Assembly (NCBI GenBank): GCA_963995525.1 | Contig: OZ023213.1 | Span: 50,902,987-50,966,986 of the forward strand | DNA from: Escarpia spicata | Lineage: Eukaryota; Annelida; Polychaeta; Sabellida; Siboglinidae | Reading direction: 5' to 3' | DNA: 64,000 nucleotides | Part shown: positions 41,047-54,865 of the stretch, one piece after another | How the letters are laid out: each line of letters opens with the position of its first letter | Position numbering within the stretch: the stretch's first letter is position 1 | Translations under genes and position numbers: made by a program | The notes under the pieces: model-generated | Seen by the model: only the letters and a program-made list of their open reading frames with translations | What the model was told of the DNA's origin: nothing | Databases searched by the model: none

Positions 41047-43330
41047 TGGACAAGTCAGCCTCACAGACCACGCAACAACACTTAGTGGACAAGTCAGCCT
41101 CACAGACCACGCAACAACACTTAGTGGACAAGTCAGCCTCACAGACCACGCAACAACACTTAGTGGACAAGTCAGCCTCACAGATCACGCAACAACACTT
41201 AGTGGACAAGTCAGCCTCACAGACCACGCAACAACACTTAGTGGACAAGTCAGCCTCACAGACCACGCAACAACACTTAGTGGACAAGTCAGCCTCACAG
41301 ACCACGCAACAACACTTAGTGGACAAGTCAGCCTCACTGACCACGCAACAACATAGTGGACAAGTCAGCCTCACAGACCACGCAACAACATAGTGGACAA
41401 GTCAGCCTCACAGACCACGCAACAACACTTAGTGGACAAGTCAGCCTCACAGACCACGCAACAACACTTAGTGGACAAGTCAGCCTCACAGACATCGCAA
41501 CAACACTTAGTGGACAAGTCAGCCTCACAGACCACGCAACAACACTTAGTGGATAAGTCAACCTCACAGACAACGCAACAACATAGAGGACAAGTCAGCC
41601 TCACAGACCACGCAACAACATAGAGGAGAAGTCAGCCTCACAGACCACGCAACAACACTTAGTGGACAAGTCAGCCTCACAGACCACGCAACAACACTTA
41701 GTGAATAAGTCAGCCTCACAGACAACGCAACAACATAGAGGACAAGTCAGCCTCACAGACAACGCAACAACACTTAGTGGACAAGTCAGCCTCACAGACC
41801 ACGCAACAACACTTAGTGGACAAGTCAGCCTCACAGACCACGCAGCAACATAGTGGACAAGTCAGCCTCACAGACCACGCAACAACACTTAGTGGACAAG
41901 TCAGCCTCACAGACCACGCAACAACACTTAGTGGACAAGTCAGCCTCACAGACCACGCAACAACACTTAGTGGACAAGTCAGCCTCACAGATCACGCAAC
42001 AACACTTAGTGGACAAGTCAGCCTCAGAGATCACGCAACAACACTTAGTGGACAAGTCAGCCTCACAGACCACGCAACAACACTTAGTGGACAAGTCAGC
42101 CTCACAGACCACGCAACAACACTTAGTGGACAAGTCAGCCTCACTGACCACGCAACAACATAGTGGACAAGTCAGCCTCACAGACCACGCAACAACAAAG
42201 TGGACAAGTCAGTCTCACAGAACACGCAACAACACTTAGTGGACAAGTCAGCCTCACAGACCACGCAACAACACTTAGTGGACAAGTCAGCCTCACAGAC
42301 ATCGCAACAACACTTAGTGGACAAGTCAGCCTCACAGACCACGCAACAACACTTAGTGGATAAGTCAGCCTCACAGACCAAGCAACAACACTTAGTGGAC
42401 AAGTCAGCCTCACTGAACACGCAACAACACTTAGTGGACAAGTCAGCCTCACAGACCACGCAACAACACTTAGTGGACAAGTCAGCCTCGCAGACCACGC
42501 AACAACACTTAGTGGACAAGTCAGCCTCACAGACATCGCAACAACTCTTAGTGGACAAGTCAACCTCACAGACCACGCAACAACACTTAGTGGACAAGTC
42601 AGCCTCACAGACCACGCAACAACACTTAGTGGACAAGTCAGCCTCACAGACCACGCAACAACACTTAGTGGACAAGTCAGCCTCACAGACCACGCAACAA
42701 CACTTAGTGGACAAGTCAACCTCACAGACCACGCAACAACACTTAGTGGACAAGTCAGCCTCACAGACCACGCAACAACACTTAGTGGACAAGTCAGCCA
42801 CACAGACCACGCAACAACACTTAGTGGACAAGTCAGCCTCACAGACCACGCAACAACACTTAGTGGACAAGTCAGCCTCACAGACCACGCAACAACACTT
42901 AGTGGACAAGTCAGCCTCACAGACCACGCAACAAAACGTAGTGGACAAGTCAGCCTCACTGACCACGCAACAACACTTAGTGGACAAGTCAGCCTCACAT
43001 ACCACGCAACAACACTTAGTGGACAAGTCAGCCTCACAGACCACGCAACAAAACGTAGTGGACAAGTCAGCCTCACTGACCACGCAACAACACTTAGTGG
43101 ACAAGTCAGCCTCACAGACCACGCAACAACACTTAGTGGACAAGTCAGCCTCACAGACCACGCAACAACACTTAGTGGACAAGTCAGCCTCACAGACCAC
43201 GCAACAACACTTAGTGGACAAGTCAGCCTCACAGACCACGCAACAACACTTAGTGGACAAGTCAGCCTTACAGACCACGCAACAACACTTAGTGGACAAG
43301 TCAGCTTCACAGACCACGCAACAACACAAC
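41036..43330. repeat. 39-bp minisatellite derived from Penelope-like coding sequence, about 58 copies
   Basis: The unit is AGTGGACAAGTCAGCCTCAC plus AGACCACGCAACAACACTT, with some 34-37-bp variants lacking CTT. In the retroelement frame each unit reads SGQVSLTDHATT plus L, and the flanking Penelope text enters and leaves the array with the same LTDHATT segment. The long frames (up to 405 codons) in several registers are array artefacts. Confidence 0.92.
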
Positions 43331-43539
43331 ATCATATGATAGACTGGGAGGACGCGAACATAGTGGACAAGGAAGCCAACAGAAGTAGGCTGCAAATAAA
43401 AGAAGTGATATGGATCAGAAAGGCCAGGACATCAATCAACAGAGATGAGGGGAATTAGGAACTATCTCACATGTACACCCGTCACATGTATTCAAGAAGT
43501 TGGTGTGTTACATCGACGAAACCCTCTACAAGGTAAAAA

Positions 43540-45850
43540 ATTCACGTACTGGATATGTTTAAAAGAACACATTTTCGTAGCTGCCGATAAAGTTTCAATA
43601 TCCCCGAACACACGACCAACCGCCACCCCGTCCATCTCAGTTGTACGAATTTAAATTGAACTACGGCGAGATGCGCAAAAACTTGCGTAATGATGTCCAA
43701 ATCTGTCACATAATTGTTGAATTATGTGGTCACGAATTGGTTAGATATCGTATAAAACTGTACCAGTGGGTACCTGGCATAACGGGCAACTTTGACACTG
43801 TCCCTTAAGCTCGGCATACACGTCACGACACAACGATTAGTCTTCGACCATTTGTCTGCGACGCTTTGTCGCGTCGTGGCGTGTGTGACCCCATGGAGAT
43901 GCGATGTGCGATAAAACGTAACGTAACAATTGCAGGAACCACGTGCGCGCGGCAAAAACGTCGGGAAAACGGCTCCTGCGTCATGGACTTGGCATCATGG
44001 AGTAGACGCAGACACAATAATGTCTACCCTCATGCCAATAACATAGCAATACGACTCTTAATTGACAATTCTACACTATCACGACTAGGGCCTATCGATT
44101 GATGTGAACTTCACATTCTCTCCAACCTTTGTCATGTTAGGCAAACAACGAATATCTGCGAACGCGTTGTGGTGTTTATGTAACAATGCTCTGTGTTTTC
44201 TAACATTTGGTAGATATCACTTTCACGACTGTCTTTCACCAAGGCATCCCTTCATGTGACGGGCATTTTTGCTAGTGGTTATAAATGGTAGATTATGTAA
44301 TTATTGCATAAGTTAGATGCACAGACTTATGTTGGTTGATTTGCATACAATTGTATTCCTAGTATAATTTGTTTGACAATAATAATTTTTTATATTCTTT
44401 AAATTACTTGTCATTATATTGGATTCATTATATTGCGCTTGCATGCTGTGTGACATGGATCTACGCATAATATTAATTTTTATTGTATCTGTATTTACTG
44501 TTAACACCACATTGACCCACTGCTTACATTTGTGTGGTTTTTTAGGCTACTAGTTGCGTTGCGTTAGCCTGAAATAAGACCACAAATAAAGAACAATTAC
44601 TATTGGAGCCGACTTGTCCTTGATATAAACTGGCACGGACACATGTACAAGTCATTTGCACCCGGGCGCCGAAAATCCCCACTACGCCACTGGTCTCTTC
44701 CAAACTGTATTTGTTTAGTGGGAATAATTGCTTTCTTAATTGTCCCTATTGAACATTTATACAATTATTTATGTGCTCGTAATATGCACCTGACATTTAC
44801 GCATACAGGTCCAATTACGCGAATATTCTGCGGCTAATGTCGCACATTTCCGATGCGAGAACGAATGAACTCATTTAGTCAGCGTGATGTACTGACTGTC
44901 ACTGTTTCGCCGTCTGCTCTCAATTTTCCAAACAGCAACGCCGCAACGACCTCATATAAAGTGTACGTACCTGTCGCCAGACTCCAAGGAGACATCAGCT
45001 CTGCGAGCAAGATGCATGAGACCGAGATGCGAGACCGCCCGTTGACAGCTACGTCGCTGCAGCACGGTGACGCCGGAGACGAGACGAGCGAGCCGAGCGA
45101 GCAACGGAGCCGCCCCTTTTGGACGTTCTGTGAAACGACCACATTTCACGGGTTGCGAAACGTCGCCGAGGCGACCAGCAATGCTCGAAGGTAAGGGAGT
45201 TCGTGCCGCTTAAAGACAATGCATAAGTTATAGCTAGCGTATATATGCTATCATTTTTTTCTCCTAGACGGTTTGAATCATTGGCGTCTAACTTTCAGGA
45301 CTTCTTCTATGTCCACATGAAAGGCTTGCAACGCTTTTAGTTCTTCTCAGTAATTCAACAAAATTAGGCAAAATGTTGTTATAACAACGAAGTCGAGGTG
45401 GGCCCGGCTACTAGACAAGTGCCAACAATGGTGACATTGTGTACTTCTGAACGGGAAATATAACGTAAGATTCAGCTCTGATTCAGCTGGAGTCACTGTC
45501 AGTGACTGGAGCAAGTGTTTCTTAGAGCCTGACAGTGCCGCTGCTCCTGCAGATGATGGCCACAGTTCAGAGCAGTCCCCAGTATACATTCGTGTTGTGG
45601 CGTTTGTTGTAATTTGCAACATTGATGTTTTTCTGTCAACAATAAACTGTTGCCTATGTTGTTATTTTATATTCGCTGGTTAATTAATCTGAATGTCGTA
45701 AATATGCAGGAGTACGGGGACTGACTTGGCCTGAACTAGTATATTAATAATTGCCACGCGTTACAGCTGCTTATACATTCGTTTAATTATGTTAATATTT
45801 GGACCACCAACTTTTGTGTGGGACCACCAACTTTTGAAAGTTGAAGATCC
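43540..45850. other. Region without recognisable gene
   Basis: No coding sequence supported. CpG-rich patches at about 43860-43990 and 45000-45180 have small frames without family features. Confidence 0.4.
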
Positions 45851-45854
45851 GACT

Positions 45855-46135
45855 GACCACCATCTTTTCAGCTAACGTGTAGAACACTGGGTGGGGCTGG
45901 ATCAGGACTGGTGTGAGCTCCTGGCCAACATCTCTGTTCAATGAAGGCTTCCCTCTGCGGATGTTAATAGCCTCCTTTATCTTCCTTCTGTGCCAGTTCT
46001 CCTCGTGGTCTACTATTTTGACGTCCTTCGTTTAGAACTTGTGGCCTGTGTTTAATTTGTGTTTATTTATAGCTCGTAGTGGTTGACGACAAGATAGATG
46101 TTCTTTGATTACTGTACCTGTATGTTGCTGCTGAA
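45855..46135 (-). mobile_element. Penelope-like element 3' fragment
   Basis: The minus strand reads [35 protein letters not shown], the conserved H-x-x-x-W-x-x-R-x-x-K-E-A-I-x-I-R...LNRD end of Penelope GIY-YIG proteins; the rest is decayed. Confidence 0.7.
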
Positions 46136-49100
46136 ATATACATATCACCAAAAACAAGTTTCTTGAGACGTAACTATGTACACCTGTACAGTATCATAAC
46201 TGTTGCTCGTGCATTTCATGCATACAGTTGACTCAGCTTCTCCATCAAAGGGAATACGAGAAATCAATAAATGAGTTGGCGTATTCGTATGTACAGGCCG
46301 ATTAAAATGAGAATTCTACGCGTTACATCCGAAAATGATATGTGTCACTGGTCATTTATTGGGGACTTGTTAGCCGTAAGATTTCACGAAAACATACCAC
46401 TTTGGGAAGACATTCTGAATAAACCACTGGTGTGGTTTTGGTGTTTGTAGTTGCAAATGGTTAATTTGTATTAAAGAGTTTCGATGTATGGTTTCAAACA
46501 ATTGCCTTTTGTTTTCCTTTAATACTATATATATATATATATTATATATATTTATAGCTGCGTCTACACGGAAGAAATGTTATCCCGGTGTTTGTGTAAA
46601 CTCCTATGTTCGCTTATATTAACAAAATAATTTACTAAGACAATCATCTTAGCGTTAAGAACGTTCTTAGCCGCTTCATGAAACCGGCCCCTGCACCCAG
46701 GGCGCTTGGCGTGTCGGTGCTGCCCTGTTTTGTTTTACTTATAAAATGGGTGACTGCACGTCCATAATTATTTTAATATTGCAGTCGCTCAGATTCCTAA
46801 GTTTTCCAATTACATTTCTAATTGCTAACAAAATGCCTGTATCACATGAATGTTTATTGAAATATAATGCATGTGTTTTGCGTTCTCATTCAAATTGCTA
46901 TAAAAAAACTAACAATAGACGATGATACATTGATTTGTACACAAATCATAATTGAAAAAAGATACAAATAGGCTAATCATTGGTAGCCAGCCTATTCTGT
47001 TGAATGTGGCAATGCAGACTACAGTGAGCATAAAACGAAACTTAAATTGAAGTTGCACCTAACTGCACTTACATACATACATGTTCAGGTTGCAACGGTG
47101 CAACATATTGAGGCACTTGCTGTCTAGGTAGATTGACATACATGTTTTGATGTGGCTATTCTAAATTAACTAGCATTTGAACCATTTGTCTCTCATTCTC
47201 CATCATCTCTCTTCGGATACGGTCCTCTCGATCCCTCTCCTCTGCTCGGAGACGGTGTTCCCTCCCCTCTGATAGAAGCGTTCTTCAGTATTCTCTTGGA
47301 AGCGTATTAGGGTAGTCATGGCGTCAGTTCGTTTGACTCGCTTCCCTGAAAATAAACACTAGTGTGAGTTTTAATATTCGAGGAAACATCACTAATGAAA
47401 ACAATCCTAGGATAGTCTAAGTCAATTATCTAAATCTCCACCCATGCTCGTGTACACAGTTTGACATTAATGATACCTTACGTGGAACACGTTTGAGCCT
47501 ACTTGACTATCAAAGAGCAACTAGCTAGAGTTAACTTTATACAAATCCACTAGAAGGCGTCACATGTTGCCGAATAAATTTAAATATGATATCATTCTTG
47601 TGCACACAGTCATATGTTAGTAATATCAATAAGCAATAGACTAGGTTGTTGTAAATAGCCTACAACGCCACCCATTTATGAGTTACACGATTTTCATTGT
47701 CACCTACCACTACAACGCATCGCCAAACAGTGATTATAATGTGCATCTCAAGACGCACTCGAAAGGATTTTAGCATCTGCACAAAAATATAGCTGGCCCA
47801 GGAAAACCGTCAGATCATTGTTTATGGACAGATGTCCCTAATGAAATATTTGTATTCCGGTCGATGGCTGTAGAGCAGTCTTCATGTTGTTGTGACTGGG
47901 CGCGTTTCACCTTGGCAACGAGCTGCAGCTTGAGGAGGATCTTGGATGGCAGCAGTAAGTTAAAACAAACGATTATTTATCATCCTAACTGAAAATATCA
48001 TACTGCGTCTATGAAAATATGTTAGAAGTTACCAAAAAACTCCAGTGTTTGTAATGTGTGCTTATATTGTCGTTATACTTAGAAGTTAGAACAGCATAGA
48101 CCACGGATCACCAACTCCTCGTTATCAAGATTATGTTTAGGCGATAATTGGCCTACAGATCAAAATAATTGTCACGTGCAAGGGATTTTCAAATATACCA
48201 ACACACCCATTGTCACTGTTTATTCAGTAGAAAGAGGCTAAGCTTCTTTAGCGTTTTGGAAGACATTACAAATACAGTCAAAACAGATGGTAAAATGAGC
48301 CTAGTACTGTACAAAGTACATACGACTCACCAAAAGAGTATTGGTATTGTCATTCAAAAGATACTTGAACAGGCACACATACATCGCTTTTGGGCTGTTT
48401 CCTCATCGCTCTCCGTGTCGGACGAGAGTGGGGAAGGCATGACTGTTGTTGCCCTTCTTCGGGCAATGGCGGACGGACAGCCTGTCTTTCTGGACTGCAC
48501 AATAAGAAAGATACATTAGAGAGATTAGACCTCTGCAGTGACAGATATAGCAACTTCAAAAATCTCTCCAAAACGTTGCAACGTTATAGAGTCTAAATTA
48601 AAACATTTTGTAAACGTTACGATGTGTTTACTGGTTCGTAGCCCACATCCAATAAAACATAGGCCGACTTTTTATGAACAACTAAAATCCCTAATAGACG
48701 CTTAGGCATAGTTTAGGCCTATCATTTGATTAAATTAATTGTTGCTTTAAATTTGATAGTTGACGACTGGACGAAATTAATTTAGTAGGGCCTAATTAAC
48801 TTTACCACTAGCAGTAGGCGCTGGCTAAGATTATTATGCTACAGGTAGGCCCTATAGTCAGACCAGTAGGCCTGTAGACATTTGACAAAACAGTTAGGCT
48901 AACCAATATTCTTAACGCACCTGTTGAATCTAAAGAGGCTCTCATCGATGGCCCTACCACTGGTGACTAGTGAAACGAGGAGTCATCCTCATCCGATGAT
49001 AGACCTACATCACCTTGGCTATCACTCTGATGGTCCGTCGACAAGCCTGGTGCTTGTGGTGCCTGTGACAACGACTGCAGTACTCTTTTCGGGTTTACAC

Positions 49101-50500
49101 TGGGCCGATGACCAAACATTTGGACCAGTTCCTCATAAAAATCCACTGTGTGGCGGTTGCTTCCACTTTAATTATTGTTATCTTGCGTACCCTTGCTCGC
49201 CAAGCTCCACGGCAATACGTCGGTGAGTCTTACTGTCCTTGGATGTATTGTCCAGACACGTCTGAATGTCAGCACTCCCCCAGATCTCAAGAAACGTCTT
49301 TACTTCTATTCGTTCCCAACTGGTTCGCACTTTCGGCTTGGTTTAGATATCAGACAGTTAGTGGGTTATAAAGAACCGTCGTGATAAATACCAATGAAGC
49401 GAAACGTACAGGAAGTAGGTTAATCAGCGCCATCTATCGCCCGCTCGCTCGGTAGGGGAACAACGTGCAAAACGGGCCCCCAGCCGTTTGGCGGTATCGT
49501 AATTGGCGTTATCGAAATGTACGATGATCGCTAAATAATACAAGTGGATGTGCAGGGGGCCCGTTTTGGACGCACATTTTTAGAGAGACCAAAATCGGGT
49601 GGTGTTCTTAAACATTCGGTAGAAATAGTAATTTTAATAAAAATGCGCAAACGTTTAGCATGCACGTAATCAGATAAGTAGAGAAGATGATCCCGTTGAT
49701 AAAAAATAACTAAAATAAAAAATGTAAATTTTATAACAAATGTTTTGCACGTCGTTTCCCTACTCTTTCGTAACTCGGTCGTAGACGACGCATCCCGTCG
49801 GGATCAAGTTTTTTTAAATGTTTACCAAATTAGAGTTTGGGTTTAGGCTATGCTAGTTTAGGTTAGGGTTTAGGTTGGTGATAAAGTTATGGTAAACTTC
49901 ACAAATCTTCGTTCCAGAAACATCCCCGTCCACGATTGAGTTACATGCGACAATGAAAAACTTTGCGTCGCAGAATCACGGGAGGTAATCAGCACCATCT
50001 ATTGCGGGGTTAAGTACCTCGACTCTACGTCTACGCGGTGTCTTAACCCGGGTTAACTAACCCGGGTTAGCTTAACATCGCTATCTTCTCCGGGTTAAGT
50101 ACCCCGGGGTAAGAGTCGTGTAGACGCTCAATCCCGGGGTAAGAATGTCGTGTAGACGCGGCTATATTGACATCACGTTGTACACATCAGTACGCATATT
50201 GTTTAAACATGACATAGGCCTACAGATTTCAAGCACGCAACATGGCAAATAATTTTTTTTGGGTTCGCGGTCAATGGTGGAAGTGGTGGTAAACGCTACG
50301 ATTTAAAATCAAACACCATTAGTTCCGTCCAAGCCGAGCGACTTTCCCGAAAGCGGAACTCTGGCCTCGGCGCGGGCGGTTCGTACGCATCCATCACATC
50401 CTTAGCCTACCTGCGTTTGTGAATCGAGTATAGACTCCTGTATGTCGAGTTTACACTTGGTAGGATCTTCCGTAAGGTTGAATTATCTACCAAAGATAAA
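46136..50500. other. Long region without recognisable gene
   Basis: No exon could be assigned. At 50010-50165 a palindromic CCCGGGTTAA-rich segment with inverted TCTACGC/GTAGACGCG ends resembles a small MITE. The N-terminal exon(s) of the downstream channel may lie here but were not found. Confidence 0.4.
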
Positions 50501-50557
50501 TGACCTCATACTTTCGCTTTGAGAAGCTGCATTATTTAGCACGTTCGTCTGTTGCAG

Positions 50558-50725
50558 GTGTGTCTGGGTGACAATCGTTTTATTCAGCACTGTGATGTTC
50601 GTCTGGCAGTGTCACGACTTGGGGGGTTACTACTTGAGCCGACCTGTCAGAATGAAGATGTCGATGTCACGACAAGAACCAGTCGTCTTTCCTGCCGTCA
50701 CCATTTGCAACCATAACGCCTTCAG
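50558..50725 (+). CDS. DEG/ENaC-family sodium channel, exon with first transmembrane helix end
   Basis: Acceptor GTTGCAG, donor CAG/GTATCG. It encodes the end of TM1 (TIVLFSTVMFVWQC) and the post-TM1 signature EPVVFPAVTICNHNAFR, the F-P-A-V-T-I-C-N-x-N family hallmark. It ends in phase 2. The cytoplasmic N-terminus with its HG motif is upstream and not located. Confidence 0.88.
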
Positions 50726-50859
50726 GTATCGCATATATATGTTCCTATGTTGTCATTGGTTTACGGAAATTAGACAGAGGGACAGAGAGAAAAGGGGCAG
50801 GGAGAGAGAGAGAGAGAGGGGGGGCTGAGGGAGGGAGGGGGAGGAAGGGAGAAGGGAAG

Positions 50860-50897
<38 letters not shown>

Positions 50898-50937
50898 GGG
50901 AGAGGTAGAGGGAGACGGAGAGGGCGCGAGAGCGAGA

Positions 50938-51182
<245 letters not shown>

Positions 51183-51544
51183 AGTGTGAGAGGAGGAGGC
51201 AGGTAAGAAAAAGAAGAAACGTGGAAGAGATACATAAATAGAGCGTGAGAGCGAAAGAGGGAGGGGAAGGAGGAAAGGGGAGAGCCGTGGGAAAAACAGA
51301 CAGAGAGAAGGGCAGAGAGAGGAAGAGAGAAAGGGAGAGGGAGAGATTGAAGGACGGGGAGAGGGAGACAGAGAGTAATCAACAGTAGAACACAGATGAG
51401 TAATGTCGGACCGTGACAACACGAACAATAATATTACATTATTGACTCGGAGGGGACCAACTGGTGATTGAGAGTGAACCAAACAGAAATGTCAGATTGG
51501 TTAAGCAGTTCCTCTCGATCAGTAATAAAATACATAAAACAGAA

Positions 51545-51880
51545 TGTGGAGCCCAATGGCGCAGTGGCTAGAGCATCGGACTCTCAATCGAGATAATCCT
51601 GGTTTGAATACGGTGTTGCTGGGTCAAACGACGGGCAAGTTCGTCCCCTCTTCACTCAAGTTGCTCCACTTCACTCAAGTTTATGAATGAGTACCTGGCT
51701 ATAGACAGAGGTGAATATTTGTGTACGAATGTAGTCTTCGTACATTCATTGCAGCGTGGCTGAATGCTTCTCATAGAAGTCGAAATGGTGTTCGATTGAA
51801 CAGGTCTGCCTGGGAGTAGTGTAAAGCGCTTTGAGCAGTCCAAAGGACTGGATACTGCGCTACATATGTATTTACAACTT
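51545..51880 (+). mobile_element. tRNA-derived SINE, copy 1
   Basis: The tRNA-like head has A box TGGCGCAGTGGCTAGAGC and B box GGTTTGAATAC. The tail is CGCTTTGAGCAGTCCAAAGG plus ACTGGATACTGCGCTACATA. Same family as 59866-60155 and 60608-60905. Confidence 0.75.
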
Positions 51881-52331
51881 ACCTTTATAGAGAATAGATG
51901 AGAAAGTGTCCCGGCTCAACCACGCATGTGCCAGCCTGTGTTCTCACATCTCGTGTATTCTTAAGTCTCGCATTCTCCATTTGGTTGGCGTTTCCGTTCA
52001 CAGCAGACTTGGTGTGGCTCTCTGTCTTCCCCAGTAACTACAACTACTAATATAGATTCAACATCGTATGTATTGACTTTGGTTATCAAAAGAAGAATTA
52101 AGTCATATCATTAAGTCTCCCGAGAAGGTGAATTATCTCTGATTTGAATTTTAACCATTATAATTACAATAAGGTATTATTATTTATCATTTATTCGCCC
52201 AATCTGACAAAAGCTGTTCCCCGATAAAACACGATGTACGCTATTTAAAATACCACCCCAGAGAGTATTCGGTTTACACATGATTGTTTTGTTTGATACA
52301 CGCTCTGAAAACGTGCCGGCAATTGTTGCAG

Positions 52332-52493
52332 ACTAGAGGCACTTGCGGAAAGCGGTTCGTACCATTGGTTGGACGACATGTACAGTCGAATAAATGTCTC
52401 GACGTTCAACTACACAAAGTGGGGCGTCGGCAACCTGTCGATGCGTGATGTCTACCTCCAGAACGCACATCGAAAGGAAGACATGATCGCGTC
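52332..52493 (+). CDS. DEG/ENaC-family sodium channel, extracellular exon
   Basis: Acceptor TTGTTGCAG, donor GTC/GTAAGT. In phase with the previous exon it encodes RLEALAESGSYHWLDDMYSR and RDVYLQNAHRKEDMIAS, matching the early extracellular (finger) region in which channels of this family have a long helix ending near D-M-I. Confidence 0.82.
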
Positions 52494-53225
52494 GTAAGTA
52501 ACAATCTGGTGACCACTGTAAGGGCCTAATACACATGTCGACGGTATAACGGTAAACGTCGACGGAAAGCGGTATTCTGCACTAGGGCCTAGACTGTACA
52601 CAATGCGCGGAAATTCTCAACGATGTATGCAAATGGTGCAATTTCCTAGTCACATGAAATGTTTGCGGATGCTATAGGCCTATTATAAAACATGCGGTCA
52701 AGAGAAACACCGCTAATTAATTCGGCCGACGTTCATCTTGCTTCCACGTGTTGGTAATAATATTTTGATATGTTTGAATAAAATTATTTACATTTTGTTC
52801 TGCCTATAAAAATTGAATTCTGAGCTATTCATTAAACATAATATTCAAAACAAAATAATTAAAACAAATTAATTTAGTTACTTAACTTTCATGAAAATCA
52901 AATTAAGTCAATTTAAACAGAACATATAAAACGATGTACCGGCAATTTAAAATGTACATCTTGGTACATGTGCAATTTGACGTCACGCTAAAACAACTGA
53001 GCTGATTGGCTACTGAGTAAATTTACCGCGCGGTAATCTTTAGAAAAGTCGCATTTGTTTCGATTCTCGACGGTGCTTACTGCTGAACAGTGTTACCGCT
53101 CAGCGGAGTACCGCGGTAAGTGTGCTTGATTCGGTGTTGTTTTAATGAGAGCAGTTCTCCGTTACGTTGAGGTTTACCATCACTATCGACATGTGTGCTA
53201 GGCCATTTAAATTACTCAGCTTAGT

Positions 53226-53510
53226 TTGGAGCATTGTACCACTATCATCCCGCGGCGCTCTCAAGAGGAGAGGGTGGTCACTTACAAAGAAACAAAAACC
53301 ATCGCGCTTCACAAAGAGAGGAAGAGATGGCTGAAACAACATCCCAGCTACAAAAGCGACGACACATTCTACCAGCTGTACAGAGAAGACCAGGTGATAA
53401 TGGTGCGTCTGAGGACTGGACGCTGCAGACTCAGGCACAATATGCACTCTAAATTACACATTAGAGACACCGGAGTTTACACGGAGTGCCAGTCTGAGCG
53501 AACGCCGAAG
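53226..53510 (+). pseudogene. LINE-type pol C-terminal fragment
   Basis: The frame reads KTIALHKERKRWLKQHPSYK, then YREDQVIMVRLRTGRCRLRH and NMHSKLHIRDTG, resembling the C-terminal I/V-M-R-L-R-T-G-H-x-R-L-x-x-H-M region of some non-LTR pol proteins. It is short and isolated. Confidence 0.5.
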
Positions 53511-54406
53511 AATAAGATGAATCTGGCAGCGCTGAGATTCACTCGGCTCTCCTTGCATTCACTCACTTCCATCGATAGTTGACATCTGGTAGGGGCGCTG
53601 CTCTGCTGGCGATCTGTGGCATCGTGTAGGCTCTGACAGTTTTGTATTTTTATTTGCTGTGATGATGGGAGGGTTGGGAGAACTCGTTCTCAGGATGTTT
53701 TGCATGGTGGTGACTTTGTTTTCGTGACTTTGAAATGTGGTTCGGACTGTGACCAAATTCAACATGGCGGCGACCGGCATGGTCAAGCTAACGGCAACAG
53801 ACCCGTTCATTATAGTCGAGAATTTCTTCTGCGTTTCAATAATTACACAGACTCTGAATATATGAGCAAAGTTGACTTTCCGTGCGAAATGATTGCGAAA
53901 TGCAACGCCGGCACTTGTCAGAAGCGTAAACGTGGTAAACGTGGCAGTGCCGTTTGTTGTTCTGGCAAATGTGAGATCATTGAGACCGGGGTCCAGCAAC
54001 CAGAAACTTGATAAAGTACGAACAAACGTCCGCTTCCTGACTGAGTTCAGAGAGGCAGGTGTAATATGTTTCACAGAAACGTGGCTCGATGAAACTATAC
54101 CAAGTGACTATTTATACATTGACGGCTTTAGTGAAACTTTTAGATTGGACAGGGACATATGCATTATTGGCAAATCTACGAGAGGAGGTGTTTGCATATA
54201 TGTGAATGAACAATGATGTGGTTATAATGACGTGAAGGTCAGACAACAAGTGTGTACACCCGATGCTGATGTTCTCTCCGTGTCGCTGCGACCCAAGTAT
54301 TTCCCCGTGAGTTTGGACAGTTGTTCTTTACAGTGCTGTATGTACACGCAGCTGTGTCGACTGCGTTCACGCCTTCGAACTGATTTCACCTGAGTCTCCG
54401 TGCTTT

Positions 54407-54865
54407 GTGTTGGGAGACTTTAATAAGAGCAGCCTACTTTCAGCTCTTCCGTCCTACCAGCAGTATGTGTCGTCAGCTATGCGCGCTGGCAAAATACTGG
54501 ACTGTTGTCATGGCAATGTCAAGAACACCTTCAGGTCAATCAACAAGCAGCCAATTGGATCGTTGCATCACAACACCGTACAGCTGATCCCAAGGCATAA
54601 ACAAAAACTGAAAACGGGGAAAGTATCGGTTGAGGAGGTGAAACAGTGGACGGCAGATGCAGTGGAGGAGTTACGTGGATTCATGGAGTGTACGGACTGG
54701 GATGTGTTCTTCAGTCCTGGCAATAGTGTCGATCAAACAGTGACTGTGATTTCGGATTACTTTGCATTCTGTGAGGACATGATCATACCTAAGAAACCTA
54801 CAAAACCATTCCCAAATAGCAAACCATGGATTACAAAGGAACTGAAAAAGAAAATTAACCATTAG
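54407..54865 (+). pseudogene. L2-like LINE ORF2 segment (endonuclease end and linker)
   Basis: A 152-codon frame starts at MLGDFNKSS and ends at TAG 54863-54865. It carries the H-N-x-V-x-L-I-P and PWIT-K-E-L-K-K landmarks between the endonuclease and RT in L2-type elements. The upstream endonuclease part is in a different frame (53893-54216). Confidence 0.75.

Larger units (their letters stand above)
40425..43535 (+). mobile_element. Penelope-like element fragment with internally amplified 39-bp repeat
   Basis: The RT end MPFLDDNFSRKEDDSVKSTV plus YRKKT (about 40445) is followed by degraded text ending VSGYPSWAFDKI. The GIY-YIG endonuclease then starts LVDQIPCQNCGAEYIGETGR (about 40880-40940). 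The 39-bp array follows, then the C-terminal HHMIDWEDANIVDKEANRSR and VIWIRKARTSINRDEGN. Frameshifts and stops show it is dead. Confidence 0.82.

Noticed and set aside
42141..43395. Open frames of 379-405 codons on both strands
   Set aside because: All lie in the 39-bp array and are open in several registers at once, so they are not evidence of genes.
49855..49885. Telomere-like TTAGGG words
   Set aside because: Only a few imperfect GGTTAGGGTTTAGG words in ordinary sequence; no tandem array.
51545..51616. tRNA gene
   Set aside because: A- and B-box sequences are present but the cloverleaf is degenerate and the SINE tail follows; the same holds at 60608. They are SINE heads.
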